Shown in pieces: positions 49,177-60,367 of a stretch of DNA of 64,000 nucleotides (position 1 is the stretch's first letter; every line of letters starts with the position of its first letter). Made by a program: the position numbers and the translations under genes. The stretch lies in NCBI RefSeq assembly GCF_002783505.1, contig NZ_PFGL01000063.1, positions 22,508 to 86,507 on the forward strand, read 5' to 3'. Under the pieces are notes generated by a model that searched no databases, was not told the origin of the DNA, and worked only from the letters and a program-made list of their open reading frames with translations. This DNA is from Shewanella sp. CG12_big_fil_rev_8_21_14_0_65_47_15 (GTDB taxonomy: Bacteria > Pseudomonadota > Gammaproteobacteria > Enterobacterales > Shewanellaceae).

Positions 49177-49803
49177 TTATTCCCTCTTGGTTTTGAGATC
49201 AAAGGCCGGCAACGACAAATGCCATTTGATAGCACTTAAGCGGATAATCAATGCACAGGTCATTGCCAGAAACAACGCCGTTTTTTCCCCCATACCGTAG
49301 TGCAAACTCACGGTATAGCCAATACCACCGATAATGGATGCGGTAGCATAGATTTCTGTGCGTAATACCATAGGGATTTGTCTACACAGTAAGTCTCGAA
49401 TAATGCCTCCTCCCACGCCTGTGATCAAGCCCATCACGACGGCAATCATGCCACTTAATCCCATATTGAGGGCTTTTTCGGCGCCAATGACAGTAAATAA
49501 CGCTAAACCTAGGGCGTCGGCTACGGGCAAAGTGTATTGCGGCACCTTGCGAGGCCGACGAACTAACAGTAAGCAAGCTAACACGGTTGCTAGTATGACT
49601 ATGATGTAGTTGGGATCGCGGATCCAAAAAACGGGCGTAGCTCCGATTAGTGCATCACGGATACTGCCGCCGCCAATCGCCGTCACAGAGGCCAGTACTA
49701 TGACTCCAAAGGGATCCATCCTGTGACGACCCGCAGCGAGTGCGCCCGATAAGGCAAAAACGGCTGTGCCACATAAATCAAAGAAATAGATCCAATGGTT
49801 CAT
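49177..49803 (-). CDS. TRIC-type (UPF0126, YicG-like) membrane channel
   Basis: 208 residues with seven hydrophobic segments and an internal repeat. [22 protein letters not shown] and the two GGG(S/I)IRD(A/L)L segments (GGGSIRDAL and GGGIIRDLL) mark the bacterial trimeric intracellular cation channel family. It would pass K+ or other small cations or organic ions (family knowledge). The ATG overlaps the stop of DUF2721 (ATGA). Confidence 0.9.
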   Translation of the reverse strand: MNHWIYFFDLCGTAVFALSGALAAGRHRMDPFGVIVLASVTAIGGGSIRDALIGATPVFWIRDPNYIIVILATVLACLLLVRRPRKVPQYTLPVADALGLALFTVIGAEKALNMGLSGMIAVVMGLITGVGGGIIRDLLCRQIPMVLRTEIYATASIIGGIGYTVSLHYGMGEKTALFLAMTCALIIRLSAIKWHLSLPAFDLKTKRE

Positions 49804-50189
49804 TTACTCATCTCTTTGATATGAATGTTTAATGCATCTACAGAGATACGGATTTCGATAACCGATAAAATTAGCGAGTAGAGCAGCAGTAACAAACTGG
49901 CACCAAAGATCACTGAGCCGATTTTGTTAAAACCGATATAAATAAAAATCATGCACAGTACACACAGGGCAAAACTGGACACGCCCGCTTCCTGCATGCG
50001 CCGAATAATGGTAATGCGCTGACTCAGGTTTTTAATTTGATCTTTATGTACGGGTTTTTCACCACTGCTTAAGGTGCGGATTAATGCCGCTAGGGCAAAA
50101 AAGCGATTGGTATAAGCGAGTAGTAACAATGATATAGCTGGAAATAACAAGGCAGGAGTTGTTAATGAAACATGCATATTTTCGAGCAC
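49800..50189 (-). CDS. DUF2721 family membrane protein
   Basis: 129 residues. Three membrane segments, including [20 protein letters not shown] at the start, and the family's [10 protein letters not shown] and [16 protein letters not shown] blocks. Function unknown. It overlaps the TRIC-type gene by 4 bases and follows the cobD-like gene by 44 bases. Confidence 0.85.
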   Translation of the reverse strand: MLENMHVSLTTPALLFPAISLLLLAYTNRFFALAALIRTLSSGEKPVHKDQIKNLSQRITIIRRMQEAGVSSFALCVLCMIFIYIGFNKIGSVIFGASLLLLLYSLILSVIEIRISVDALNIHIKEMSK

Positions 50190-50233
50190 GATAGTCAGCC
50201 TTTAACTTCACGTTAAGATAATGCGGCATCATA

Positions 50234-51223
50234 TCACAGGCTTTGTAACCAGCGTAAACTCGCCCAAAGCAATGGTAATAGGATGATAAAGCTAAACCAA
50301 ATAGCACAGGCCCTAGAGGTGAGTTTCAGTGCCGGCGTTATGGTATCGCTTGTCGGCAGTGGGCCATGGCTGATCCGTGCGGTATCGATGCGTTGGCCTG
50401 CAAACTTTTGTGGCCCGCCAAGTTCAATTTTTAAAATACTGGCGACAAGGTTGATATTCAGTACATAGCCCCGTAGCGCAGGGTGATTCTTTGGGATATG
50501 AAAGAGCTTGGCTAAGGCACGAGGACCGCCTTGGATAGCTATCGAAAGACTCCAAAGCCAAGCTGGGATGGCGAGCAGTACAGTTGATAAACTGTGGGCT
50601 GTGCGGCAAAAGTGCTGATATTGCGGCTGTATCGGCGGCCAGCTGAGTTCCAATTGCTTAATCATACGTACCGCCAGCACCATAGGGGCACCGGCGATAG
50701 CAAAGAAGAAGATAGTCGAAGCCGTGCCGTAAATTGGCGCGGTAGCGAGCTTTTCAATAGTGGCTTTGGTTAATCCCACTTCCGATAGACTATCCGTATC
50801 GCGGACAACCCACGGCTGTAATAGCTTTTTTGCGCTGACATTATCCTGACGTTTGAGTGCTTTAGCAATTTCATCTGCAACTTGGCTAAAACCTGCGTCA
50901 CCTAAGCATAGATAGAGGACTAAGAATTCAAAAAACCATGGGAATGCGGCGAGTTCGAGCAAAAAAGTGATGATGGCCCAAAATGGAAATACCAGCAACA
51001 GCATAGCTAAAAAGCCCGCCGTCGCCTGTTGACTCGGTGAGCGCTCAGGGCGATTAACTTTGGCTGCGAGTTGTTTGGCTAAATGGCTAAACCAAATGAG
51101 TGGCTGCATTTCCCGGGGCAGGGGCGCTAGGCGCGCCAGCAGTAGGGCGAAGAAAAGTACCAAAAAGCCCTCAAACAAAGCCCCATCAATTTCGATAAGT
51201 TGTTGATAAAAAGAACTGTGCAT
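50234..51223 (-). CDS. CobD/CbiB-like membrane protein
   Basis: 329 residues with about five to six membrane segments. FLVLYLCLGDAGFSQVADEIAKAL (about 98-121), SEVGLTKATIEKLATAPIYGT and FFAIAGAPMVLAVRMI match the CobD/CbiB family, which amidates adenosyl-cobyric acid with aminopropanol. In this context, with no other cobalamin gene nearby, the protein may be the diverged gammaproteobacterial member of uncertain substrate, often annotated as AmpE- or CobD-like. It lies 22 bases after mtnN. Confidence 0.78.
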   Translation of the reverse strand: MHSSFYQQLIEIDGALFEGFLVLFFALLLARLAPLPREMQPLIWFSHLAKQLAAKVNRPERSPSQQATAGFLAMLLLVFPFWAIITFLLELAAFPWFFEFLVLYLCLGDAGFSQVADEIAKALKRQDNVSAKKLLQPWVVRDTDSLSEVGLTKATIEKLATAPIYGTASTIFFFAIAGAPMVLAVRMIKQLELSWPPIQPQYQHFCRTAHSLSTVLLAIPAWLWSLSIAIQGGPRALAKLFHIPKNHPALRGYVLNINLVASILKIELGGPQKFAGQRIDTARISHGPLPTSDTITPALKLTSRACAIWFSFIILLPLLWASLRWLQSL

Positions 51224-51245
51224 TTGGTACTTTCCGCTGAGATGG

Positions 51246-51956
51246 TTAGTTTACTGAGCTGGGCTGTAATTGCTCGAGCAATAACATCACCATCAGTGCC
51301 GAATGGTAACCGGCTTTAACAAGGTAAGAATCAAAATCAACTGGTGAATCATTGTTGGCATTATCAGAGAGGGAGCGGATCACGACAAATGGCACGCCAA
51401 ACTGATGGCAAACTTGAGCGATGGCAGCGCCTTCCATTTCACAGGCGGCCATCATCGGGAAGTTTTTCAGCATGGTTTGGGTGCGAACAGGATCGCAAAT
51501 AAAGCTATCACCAGTACAGATCAAACCTTCAATCGCTTTGACTTCACCTAGCTGGGCAATGGCTTTGTTGGCCGCGTCGACCAGATAGGGCGCAGGGATA
51601 AACGCGGCAGGTTGCTGCGCCATTTGGCCAATTTCATAACCGAATGCCGTGACATCCACATCGTGGTGGCGTACTTCCGATGAAATCACAATATCACCAA
51701 TAGCAAGGCTATCGACAAATCCACCGGCAGAACCTGTGTTGATCACCGCATCCGGCGCATATTTCTCAATCAGTAGGGTGGTGGCGATACTGGCGGCAAC
51801 TTTTCCTATGCCAGAGCGAGTCACTACTACGTCTTTGCCTGCGAGGGTTCCAGCAATAAATTCAATACCAGCAATCGTTTGCGATGAGGCGTTTGTCATA
51901 GCCGCAATAAGATGGGCAACTTCTGGCTCCATTGCGCCAATAATACCAATTTTCAT
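51246..51956 (-). CDS. mtnN: 5'-methylthioadenosine/S-adenosylhomocysteine nucleosidase
   Basis: 236 residues. [12 protein letters not shown] at the start (catalytic Glu), [12 protein letters not shown], and [27 protein letters not shown] near the end, including the catalytic aspartate in SLSD. It cleaves MTA and SAH, releasing adenine; a step of SAM recycling and of autoinducer-2 production. First gene of a run of five minus-strand genes. Confidence 0.97.
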   Translation of the reverse strand: MKIGIIGAMEPEVAHLIAAMTNASSQTIAGIEFIAGTLAGKDVVVTRSGIGKVAASIATTLLIEKYAPDAVINTGSAGGFVDSLAIGDIVISSEVRHHDVDVTAFGYEIGQMAQQPAAFIPAPYLVDAANKAIAQLGEVKAIEGLICTGDSFICDPVRTQTMLKNFPMMAACEMEGAAIAQVCHQFGVPFVVIRSLSDNANNDSPVDFDSYLVKAGYHSALMVMLLLEQLQPSSVN

Positions 51957-52084
51957 GGGAGACCTTTTTTGATTCCACTTCAGATGTGGGACGACGGAAT
52001 GGCGGCTAATATACCACAGTTATGCTTTGGCGTTATTGTGGGATTGCGATTGCTTGATAGGGATAATGTTAAACGGGGTATAGG

Positions 52085-52118
52085 TAAAAAAATGCACACC
52101 CTAAGGTGCGCGCTTTTT
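52085..52118 (-). terminator. Terminator of gltBD
   Basis: On the minus strand GCGCACC, loop TTAG, GGTGTGC (one G-U pair), then ATTTTTTT. The position is about 100 bases after gltD, beyond another hairpin. Confidence 0.82.
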
Positions 52119-52153
52119 ATCCATTTTTTGCGATAAGTTACAAGCAAATGGTT

Positions 52154-52175
52154 CGGACTCGTATGCACGAGTCCG
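52154..52175 (-). other. Hairpin in the gltD 3' region
   Basis: CGGACTCGT, loop ATGC, ACGAGTCCG: a perfect 9-bp stem but no T-run. Together with the intrinsic terminator about 50 bases on, it may protect the gltBD mRNA 3' end from exonucleases. Confidence 0.6.
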
Positions 52176-52213
52176 GGGTCCTCAGTTACAGGGAGAAAAC
52201 AAAAAACAGCTAA

Positions 52214-53626
<1,413 letters not shown>

Positions 53627-56600
53627 TTACCCCGCTTTTACGACTAATTCTGGGTTTGATTGCTCTAGTTTGAGCAGATCGGCAACCGCAATATTTTTAG
53701 GTTTAACTAATACAAAGCAATCCAACCAGTTACCAAAATCACTTAGGATCATCTTGGCATGCTCACTGCCCGTTTCGGCCACATGGGCCTCAATTAAGCC
53801 TTTTAAATGTTGTTGATGGATCGGTGATTCCAGCTTTTGAGTATCGACAAGCTCAGTGTTGACTCGGCGGTTAAAACGACCGAATTGGTCGAACACATAG
53901 GCAAAGCCGCCCGTCATGCCTGCGCCGAAGTTCACCCCAGTTTTACCAAGCACGACCACAATACCGCTAGTCATATATTCACAGCCGTTATCACCGAGCC
54001 CTTCGACCACGGCAATCGCCCCCGAATTGCGCACCGCAAAACGCTCACCCGCTTGACCCGCAGCGAAGAACTTGCCGCCTGTCGCGCCATAGAGACAAGT
54101 GTTACCGACGATGGCGCTGCGCTCGCTCTGGAATGGACTGCCCAGTGGTGGGTAAATCACAATCTTACCGCCAGACATGCCTTTACCGACATAATCGTTA
54201 GCATCACCGCAGAGTTTTAACTCAAGTCCTGGGCTGTTCCACACGCCAAAACTTTGGCCAGCACTGCCGTTAAAGCTCAGTTTGACCGGCGCTTTGGTGC
54301 CTTTAACACCGAGCGTGCTTGCGATATAGCCCGACAGTCTTGCTCCCACTGAGCGGTCGGTGTTGTTGATACTGTAAGCGGCATCGAAAGATTCGCCCTT
54401 ATCGACCGCACTTTGACACTCGTTGAGCAGATGTTGATTGAGTAGCCCTAAATCTGCGGGCGGATTGGTTTCTTGCCAGGTACGCGATGTGCTGGCTTTG
54501 ACCTTAGGCTGATACAGGATCGGCGCTAAATCGAGCCCGCGTTGCTTCTCTGTTTGGCCTTCTAAGGTATGTAGCCACTCACTGCGGCCGACGAGGTCTT
54601 CAAACTTATTTACCCCTAAGGTCGCCATCCATTCACGCACTTCCTCGGCAACAAACTCAAAGTAAGTCATCACTCGCTCTGGCAGGCCGTGGTAATGATT
54701 GTCGCGCAGATTTTTATCCTGAGTTGCCACGCCAGTCGCACAGTTGTTTAAGTGGCAGATACGCAGGTACTTACAGCCTAAGGCAATCATAGGCACAGTA
54801 CCAAAACCAAAGCTTTCGGCGCCTAACAACGCAGCTTTAATCACATCGGTACCGGTTTTTAAACCGCCATCGACCTGCAGGCGAATTTTATGGCGTAGAC
54901 CATTTTCTACTAGGGATTGATGCACTTCGGCTAAACCTAGCTCCCAAGGGCTGCCCGCATACTTCACTGAGGTGATTGGGCTGGCACCTGTGCCACCATC
55001 GTAGCCTGAAATAGTAATCATATCCGCGTAGGCTTTGGCTACGCCCGTGGCGATAGTGCCTACACCGGGTTCTGACACTAGCTTCACAGAGATCAGTGCT
55101 TTAGTGTTGATTTGCTTCAAGTCGAAAATCAGCTGAGCTAAATCTTCGATAGAATAAATATCGTGGTGTGGTGGCGGTGAAATCAAGGTCACACCAGGAC
55201 GCGCGTGGCGCAGGCCGGCGATTTCAACGCTCACTTTATGGCCGGGTAACTGGCCACCTTCACCGGGTTTTGCCCCTTGGGCGACTTTAATCTGCAACAC
55301 ATCGGCGTTGACTAAGTAGTGTGCCGTAACGCCAAAGCGCGCCGAGGCAATCTGCTTAATCGCCGAGTTACGCTCGGTATTAAAGCGGCGAGCATCCTCA
55401 CCGCCTTCACCCGAGTTAGAGCGGCCGCCTAAGCGATTCATCGCGATGGCTAATGCCTCATGGGCTTCAGGGCTTAAGGCGCCGATACTCATGGCTGCGC
55501 TGTCAAAACGTGAATATAGATTTGCTGCCGCTTCTACATTGGTGATGTCAATCGAGGTTTGAGCACCTTTAATACCGATTAAGTCGCGCAGTGTGGCAAT
55601 AGGGCGATTGTCGACTAACTCGGCAAACTTTTTATAGGTAGCGAAGTCTTTGTCTTTCAATGACGCCTGCAAGGTGTTGACCACATCTGGGTTAAAGCAG
55701 TGATACTCACCGCCTTCAACGTATTTCAGCAGGCCACCTTGCGGCAATGGCACATGGGCACGGTAGGCCGCTTTATGCAATAACGCTTGATCTTGGGCTA
55801 TTTCGGCAAAGCTTGCACCTTCGATGCGGCTGATGACACCCTTAAAGCACAGTTCAATCACATCACTGGCTATGCCTATGGCTTCAAATTGCTGGCTACA
55901 GCGGTAAGAACCCACAGTGCTGATGCCCATTTTAGACATGATCTTACGCAGGCCTTTTTCGATGCCGTAACGGAAGTTCAGCATCAGTGCCGTGGTGTCT
56001 GTTAACTGGTGACGCTTCGCCAGTTCAGAAATTGATTCATACACTAAATATGGATAAATCGCCGTGGCACCAAAGCCGAGCAGGACGGCAAAATGATGCG
56101 GATCCCGCGCCGATGCGGTTTCAACAATGATGTTGGTGTCGCAGCGCAGGCTCTTATTCACCAGCATTTGTTGCACAGCGCCCACCGCCATTGCCGCAGG
56201 GATCACTTGCGCCGTTTTACCTATGGCTCTGTCCGAGAGGATAAGCAAAGTGGTACCGCTACGGGCCAAACGTTCGGCTTCTGAGGTGATGCGACGAATG
56301 GCGTTTTCGAGCCCTTCCTGTGGATCATAATTTAAATCGACGATATTGGCGCGATAGTAAGTGCTATCTAGGCCAAGTAACTGATTAAAATCACTGAATA
56401 ATAAAATTGGCGAGTTGAACATCACGCGATAAGCGTGCCCTGTGGTTTCATTAAACAGGTTCTGCTCGCGGCCGATACAGGTCGCCAACGACATGACATG
56501 TTTTTCACGTAATGGGTCGATGGGCGGGTTAGTGACCTGGGCAAATTTCTGCCTGAAATAGTCGTAGAGTGAGCGAGATTTTTTCGACAGCACGGCCATC

Positions 56601-58075
56601 GGGGTATCATCGCCCATGGAGCCCGTGGCCTCTTCACCCTGTTTAGCGAGAACCCAGATAACCTGCTCTAATTCTTCGCGGGTATAGCCAAATTGCTTTT
56701 GATATTGCAGCAATTGCTCGTTGCTCAGTTCACTGGCACCGTGTTGCTCTGTGGTGAGTTGCTCCGCTGGGATCAAGGTTCGGCTGTTTTTCGCCATCCA
56801 TTCTTTATAGGGGTGGCGACGTTTCAAGTCGTTATCAATTTCAAAGGATTGGTACAGGCGGCCGTTTAAGGTATCGAGTACCAGTAACTCACCCGGTCCA
56901 ACGCGGCCTTTTTCAATCACCTCATCGGCGGCGTAATCCCAAATACCGACTTCGGAGGCGAGGGTTAAAATACGGTCTTTAGTGATCACATAACGCGATG
57001 GACGCAGACCGTTACGGTCAACGGCGCAGGCGGCATGGCGACCGTTGGTCATCACAATACCTGCCGGACCATCCCAAGGTTCCATGTGCATAGAGTTAAA
57101 GTCGTAGAAGGCTTTTAATTCGTCATCCATTTCTGGATTACTTTGCCAAGCAGGCGGGATCAATAACCGCATGGCACGGTATAAGTCCATGCCACCGGAT
57201 AACAGCATTTCCAGCATGTTATCTAAGGATGAAGAGTCTGAGCCTGTTTCATTCACAAAGGGCGCGGCCTGCTGCAAATCAGGCAGTAGCGGTGAATTAA
57301 ACTTATAGGCACGGGCACGGGCCCATTGACGGTTACCGGTAATAGTATTGATTTCGCCGTTATGGGCTAAATATCTAAAGGGCTGAGCTAATGGCCATTT
57401 AGGAGAAGTATTGGTTGAGAAACGTTGATGGAATAGGCAGATAGAGCTTTTTAAGCGAATGTCCGCGAGATCGGGATAAAACGCGGGTAAGTCTACAGGC
57501 ATCATCAGGCCTTTATAGACGATAACCTGGCCTGACAAACTCGCGACATAGAAGTCCTTGTCGTCGATGATTTGCTGCTCTAAGCGGCGACGCGCCATAT
57601 AAAGGCGGCGTTCCAAGTCTTTTTCACGCCAGCCAATGGGGGCATTGATCAGTACTTGGTAGATTTGTGGCAGGCTGGACTTACCGATTTCGCCTAACAC
57701 ATCGGGATTGACGGGGACCTTACGCCAACCCGCAATACTTAAGGTTTCACGCTCGAGTTCGCGCTCAAGGATAAACTTAGCTTGGTCGGCCAGTTCATCA
57801 TCTTGACTTAAAAACAGCATACCCACGGCAAACTTGCGGCTTAAATGCCAATCATTTTCCGAGGCGATCGCTTCAAAAAACTGTACGGGCAGTTGCATCA
57901 ATAAACCACAACCATCACCGGTGCGACCGTCGGAGGCGATACCGCCACGGTGCTTCATGCGATCGAGGCCATGGATAGCCGTGCGCACGATACGATGGCT
58001 GGCTTCGCCATCCATTTGTGCTATCAACCCAAAACCACAATTGTCCCGCTCAAAACTGGGATGATATAAGCTCAT
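53627..58075 (-). CDS. gltB: Glutamate synthase large subunit
   Basis: 1482 residues, the normal size. After a ten-residue leader (SLYHPSFERDN) the mature Cys in CGFGLIAQMDG is the nucleophile of the class II amidotransferase domain. The central domain, then the FMN-binding synthase domain (GYDGGTGASPITSVKYAG) with the 3Fe-4S ligands in CKYLRICHLNNCATG, and the C-terminal GXGXG beta-helix domain (GMSGGKIVIYPP) complete it. It forms the nitrogen-assimilation enzyme with GltD. A strong AGGGAGG ribosome site lies 7 bases before the ATG. Confidence 0.98.
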   Translation of the reverse strand: MSLYHPSFERDNCGFGLIAQMDGEASHRIVRTAIHGLDRMKHRGGIASDGRTGDGCGLLMQLPVQFFEAIASENDWHLSRKFAVGMLFLSQDDELADQAKFILERELERETLSIAGWRKVPVNPDVLGEIGKSSLPQIYQVLINAPIGWREKDLERRLYMARRRLEQQIIDDKDFYVASLSGQVIVYKGLMMPVDLPAFYPDLADIRLKSSICLFHQRFSTNTSPKWPLAQPFRYLAHNGEINTITGNRQWARARAYKFNSPLLPDLQQAAPFVNETGSDSSSLDNMLEMLLSGGMDLYRAMRLLIPPAWQSNPEMDDELKAFYDFNSMHMEPWDGPAGIVMTNGRHAACAVDRNGLRPSRYVITKDRILTLASEVGIWDYAADEVIEKGRVGPGELLVLDTLNGRLYQSFEIDNDLKRRHPYKEWMAKNSRTLIPAEQLTTEQHGASELSNEQLLQYQKQFGYTREELEQVIWVLAKQGEEATGSMGDDTPMAVLSKKSRSLYDYFRQKFAQVTNPPIDPLREKHVMSLATCIGREQNLFNETTGHAYRVMFNSPILLFSDFNQLLGLDSTYYRANIVDLNYDPQEGLENAIRRITSEAERLARSGTTLLILSDRAIGKTAQVIPAAMAVGAVQQMLVNKSLRCDTNIIVETASARDPHHFAVLLGFGATAIYPYLVYESISELAKRHQLTDTTALMLNFRYGIEKGLRKIMSKMGISTVGSYRCSQQFEAIGIASDVIELCFKGVISRIEGASFAEIAQDQALLHKAAYRAHVPLPQGGLLKYVEGGEYHCFNPDVVNTLQASLKDKDFATYKKFAELVDNRPIATLRDLIGIKGAQTSIDITNVEAAANLYSRFDSAAMSIGALSPEAHEALAIAMNRLGGRSNSGEGGEDARRFNTERNSAIKQIASARFGVTAHYLVNADVLQIKVAQGAKPGEGGQLPGHKVSVEIAGLRHARPGVTLISPPPHHDIYSIEDLAQLIFDLKQINTKALISVKLVSEPGVGTIATGVAKAYADMITISGYDGGTGASPITSVKYAGSPWELGLAEVHQSLVENGLRHKIRLQVDGGLKTGTDVIKAALLGAESFGFGTVPMIALGCKYLRICHLNNCATGVATQDKNLRDNHYHGLPERVMTYFEFVAEEVREWMATLGVNKFEDLVGRSEWLHTLEGQTEKQRGLDLAPILYQPKVKASTSRTWQETNPPADLGLLNQHLLNECQSAVDKGESFDAAYSINNTDRSVGARLSGYIASTLGVKGTKAPVKLSFNGSAGQSFGVWNSPGLELKLCGDANDYVGKGMSGGKIVIYPPLGSPFQSERSAIVGNTCLYGATGGKFFAAGQAGERFAVRNSGAIAVVEGLGDNGCEYMTSGIVVVLGKTGVNFGAGMTGGFAYVFDQFGRFNRRVNTELVDTQKLESPIHQQHLKGLIEAHVAETGSEHAKMILSDFGNWLDCFVLVKPKNIAVADLLKLEQSNPELVVKAG

Positions 58076-58661
58076 ACAAAAACCTCCCTAGACCTCAACT
58101 AATTACTACTCGGGGAGAAATGTAAAGACTTTCTATAGATATGCACCCGAACCACCCAAATTAGCCTGAGATTCACTAAAGGTCAAACCAAAAATTTGCA
58201 TAAAATATGGGTATTAATTCATGTTTTATACACAAATCACAATCAGCTTACGTTGACGTTAACTGATGAAAGCGCTGTATAACATTATGAATAAAAAGAA
58301 TTTTAAAAATAACAACACTGCAGATTTACCAAAGTGTAACATTGTGGCTGATTGTTTTTGATTTAGAAATAGTGATTTTTATTGCAAATACAGTGAGAGT
58401 ATAAAAATTTAAAATAAGTGAATTGTTATTCTTTTTAAGCGTGCACTAAATCACAAAGTGTAAATGAAATGGGAACTGTGGCTCGAATTATTGCTAGCCG
58501 CGCTGACTATTGAGGAGGAATTTGACCTGTCGCTAAAAAATCGAGGTCAGCTTTGTTTATAATAGGTTTTTTATTTTGTTTACCCCGCTTTTTTGTTTGC
58601 AATTTGCGGTTTTATCTTGGTTATTTTAAATGAAACGATATGAAATTCGGTGGGTGCCGTA
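58076..58661. other. gltB upstream region
   Basis: About 585 AT-rich bases without a gene. It must hold the gltBD promoter on the minus strand and that of the radical SAM gene on the plus strand. A plus-strand TTGACG...TATAAC pair near 58252-58284 has a long 19-base spacer. An imperfect hairpin GACCT/AGGTC lies near 58524-58550. I could not identify a specific operator. Confidence 0.45.
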
Positions 58662-59585
58662 ATGGGGCTCGATGCATATGTCAACACATTCGGCGCCGTA
58701 TGTAAGGCTAAATATGGAGAGAGATTACGTAAGTTAACTATCGATGCCCAATTCACTTGCCCTAATCGGGATGGCACCCTTGGGCGTGGAGGGTGCACTT
58801 TTTGCAATGTCGCTTCTTTTAGTCATCAGCAAGCGGAAACGTTCAGCATCAGTGAGCAGTTAGAACAGGGGAAAGCCCGTTATAAAGAGGCGAAACCTAA
58901 ACTGAATGCTGATAAATTTATCGCGTATTTTCAGGCTTATACGAGCACCTATGGCGAGTACCAAGTGCTTATGGATAAGTATGATGAGGCGGTGAGAGAC
59001 AGTGACATTGTTGGCCTGTGTGTCGGCACGCGACCCGACTGTGTGCCCGATGAAGTGCTTGATTTACTCGTAAACTATCAAGAAAAAGGCACCGATGTTT
59101 GGTTGGAATTAGGGTTACAAACGGCTAATGATAAAACATTACGCAAGATCAATCGTGGCCATGATTTTGCCTGTTATTGTGAAACTGTGGCTAGGGCGAG
59201 AGTTCGCGGTCTTAAGGTATGCACTCATCTTATCCTTGGTCTGCCAGATGAAACCCATGATGATGTGATGAGCACACTAAAAGCCGTGTTGAAACAAGGT
59301 GTTGATGGGCTTAAATTGCATCCTCTCCATATTGTCGAAGGGAGTACTATGGCCAAAGCTTGGCGAAGCGGGCGTTTGCCGCTGCTGACGATAGAAGAGT
59401 ACGCCGCGAGCGTTGGCGAACTTATCCGACATACTCCAAAGGATGTCATTTTTCATCGCGTCACTGCCTATGCGAAAAAACCTATGCTATTAGCACCAGA
59501 TTGGTGCGCCTATCGCTGGAATGGTTTAGTCGCGATTGTGGATAATTTGCAGCGTTTTGGTGGACAAGGGGATGCACTAGAGTGA
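58662..59585 (+). CDS. Radical SAM protein, TIGR01212 family (YhcC-like)
   Basis: 307 residues from ATG 58662 (MGLDAYVNTFG). The cluster-binding cysteines are in CPNRDGTLGRGGCTFC, where the CX7-8..CX2C arrangement is that of this family rather than the common CX3CX2C. GTRPDCVPDEVLDLL and LGLQTANDKTLRKINRGHDF are typical. It contains an Elp3-like core, and the target is unknown; a link to tRNA or translation has been suggested for relatives. A GTG four codons upstream is also possible. A hairpin, GTGACTA/TAGTCAC, lies across the stop codon. Confidence 0.86.
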   Translation: MGLDAYVNTFGAVCKAKYGERLRKLTIDAQFTCPNRDGTLGRGGCTFCNVASFSHQQAETFSISEQLEQGKARYKEAKPKLNADKFIAYFQAYTSTYGEYQVLMDKYDEAVRDSDIVGLCVGTRPDCVPDEVLDLLVNYQEKGTDVWLELGLQTANDKTLRKINRGHDFACYCETVARARVRGLKVCTHLILGLPDETHDDVMSTLKAVLKQGVDGLKLHPLHIVEGSTMAKAWRSGRLPLLTIEEYAASVGELIRHTPKDVIFHRVTAYAKKPMLLAPDWCAYRWNGLVAIVDNLQRFGGQGDALE

Positions 59586-59598
59586 CTATGATAGTCAC
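59582..59598 (+). other. Inverted repeat at the radical SAM gene stop codon
   Basis: GTGACTA, TGA, TAGTCAC: 7-bp stem, 3-base loop, overlapping the TGA stop. The following bases are not T-rich enough for a clear terminator. Confidence 0.5.
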
Positions 59599-59773
59599 AG
59601 CATTTTGCTATGAATGCGACAAATTGACAGTATTTACTTATTTAAATGGTTGATTTTCTGTTAAGTTAAAGGCTTATTGGACAACAAATGCCGCTATAAG
59701 TTGCACAGACAATTTTAGTGGGTATCATGTCATAAACTCGTTTTAAGCATTGGACTACTTAAGGGGGGCCTAG

Positions 59774-60139
59774 ATGGCCACAGTTGAATTAGAAGCAATC
59801 CTAGACCTCAATACTCTGGAACAGTACTGCAGCGCCATTGGCGCGGGAACATTACTTAAGAGTGTGGTGTTATTTGAGCAATTAATGCCTGAATATGTGG
59901 GGAACCTAGTAAAGGCTAACGATGCTGCAGACAAAGAGACCCTGTGCTCCGAAGCCCATAAATTTAAAGGGGCTGCGGGATCCGTTGGTTTAAAACGTAT
60001 TCAACAGATTGCTCAGTTACTGCAACACGGTGAAGAAGCGCGTTGGGATGCAGAACATGGATCTTGGGTCGCTGAGATCGTCGAACATGCGAGTGCGGAC
60101 CTACAGCAGTTAAAGCTCTTCCTACAGGCTAAGGCCTAA
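59774..60139 (+). CDS. hptA: Histidine phosphotransfer protein HptA (Arc system)
   Basis: 121 residues: a four-helix HPt domain. The phosphorylatable histidine is H62 in AHKFKGAAGSVG. In S. oneidensis the corresponding protein relays phosphate between the ArcS sensor kinase and ArcA; E. coli has this domain fused to ArcB. The gene sits next to an oxyR-type regulator, the same neighbourhood as in MR-1 (from memory). A hairpin with a nearby T-rich stretch follows. Confidence 0.9.
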   Translation: MATVELEAILDLNTLEQYCSAIGAGTLLKSVVLFEQLMPEYVGNLVKANDAADKETLCSEAHKFKGAAGSVGLKRIQQIAQLLQHGEEARWDAEHGSWVAEIVEHASADLQQLKLFLQAKA

Positions 60140-60158
60140 ATCCTTCGCTTGATCTCCA

Positions 60159-60191
60159 TTGGCGCAGTCATGCTGAGTTAAGCTGCGCCAA
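60159..60191 (+). terminator. Probable terminator of hptA
   Basis: TTGGCGCAG and CTGCGCCAA pair over 9 bp with a 15-base loop, followed by TTCATCTGTTTATTTTTT. The T-run is offset, so efficiency is uncertain. Confidence 0.55.
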
Positions 60192-60367
60192 TTCATCTGT
60201 TTATTTTTTCTCCAAAACAGGCTTTTTTTCTGCAATATTATGGGTGATCCCAGCCTTCATCTGCGAATGATGGAATATCGATTCTGCTCACAGTCTTGAT
60301 AACTAATGCCAGCTTATTGTTGCTAACTTATGGTAGAGTATATTTAATTTTCTAATCCATAACCTTA

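Noticed and set aside
53837..54220. 127-codon plus-strand frame inside gltB
   Set aside because: Antisense shadow of the highly conserved gltB C-terminal domain; no ribosome site.
58268..58278. GAAAGCGCTGT in the gltB upstream region
   Set aside because: Similar to half a LacI-type site, but there is no symmetry and no neighbouring sugar gene.
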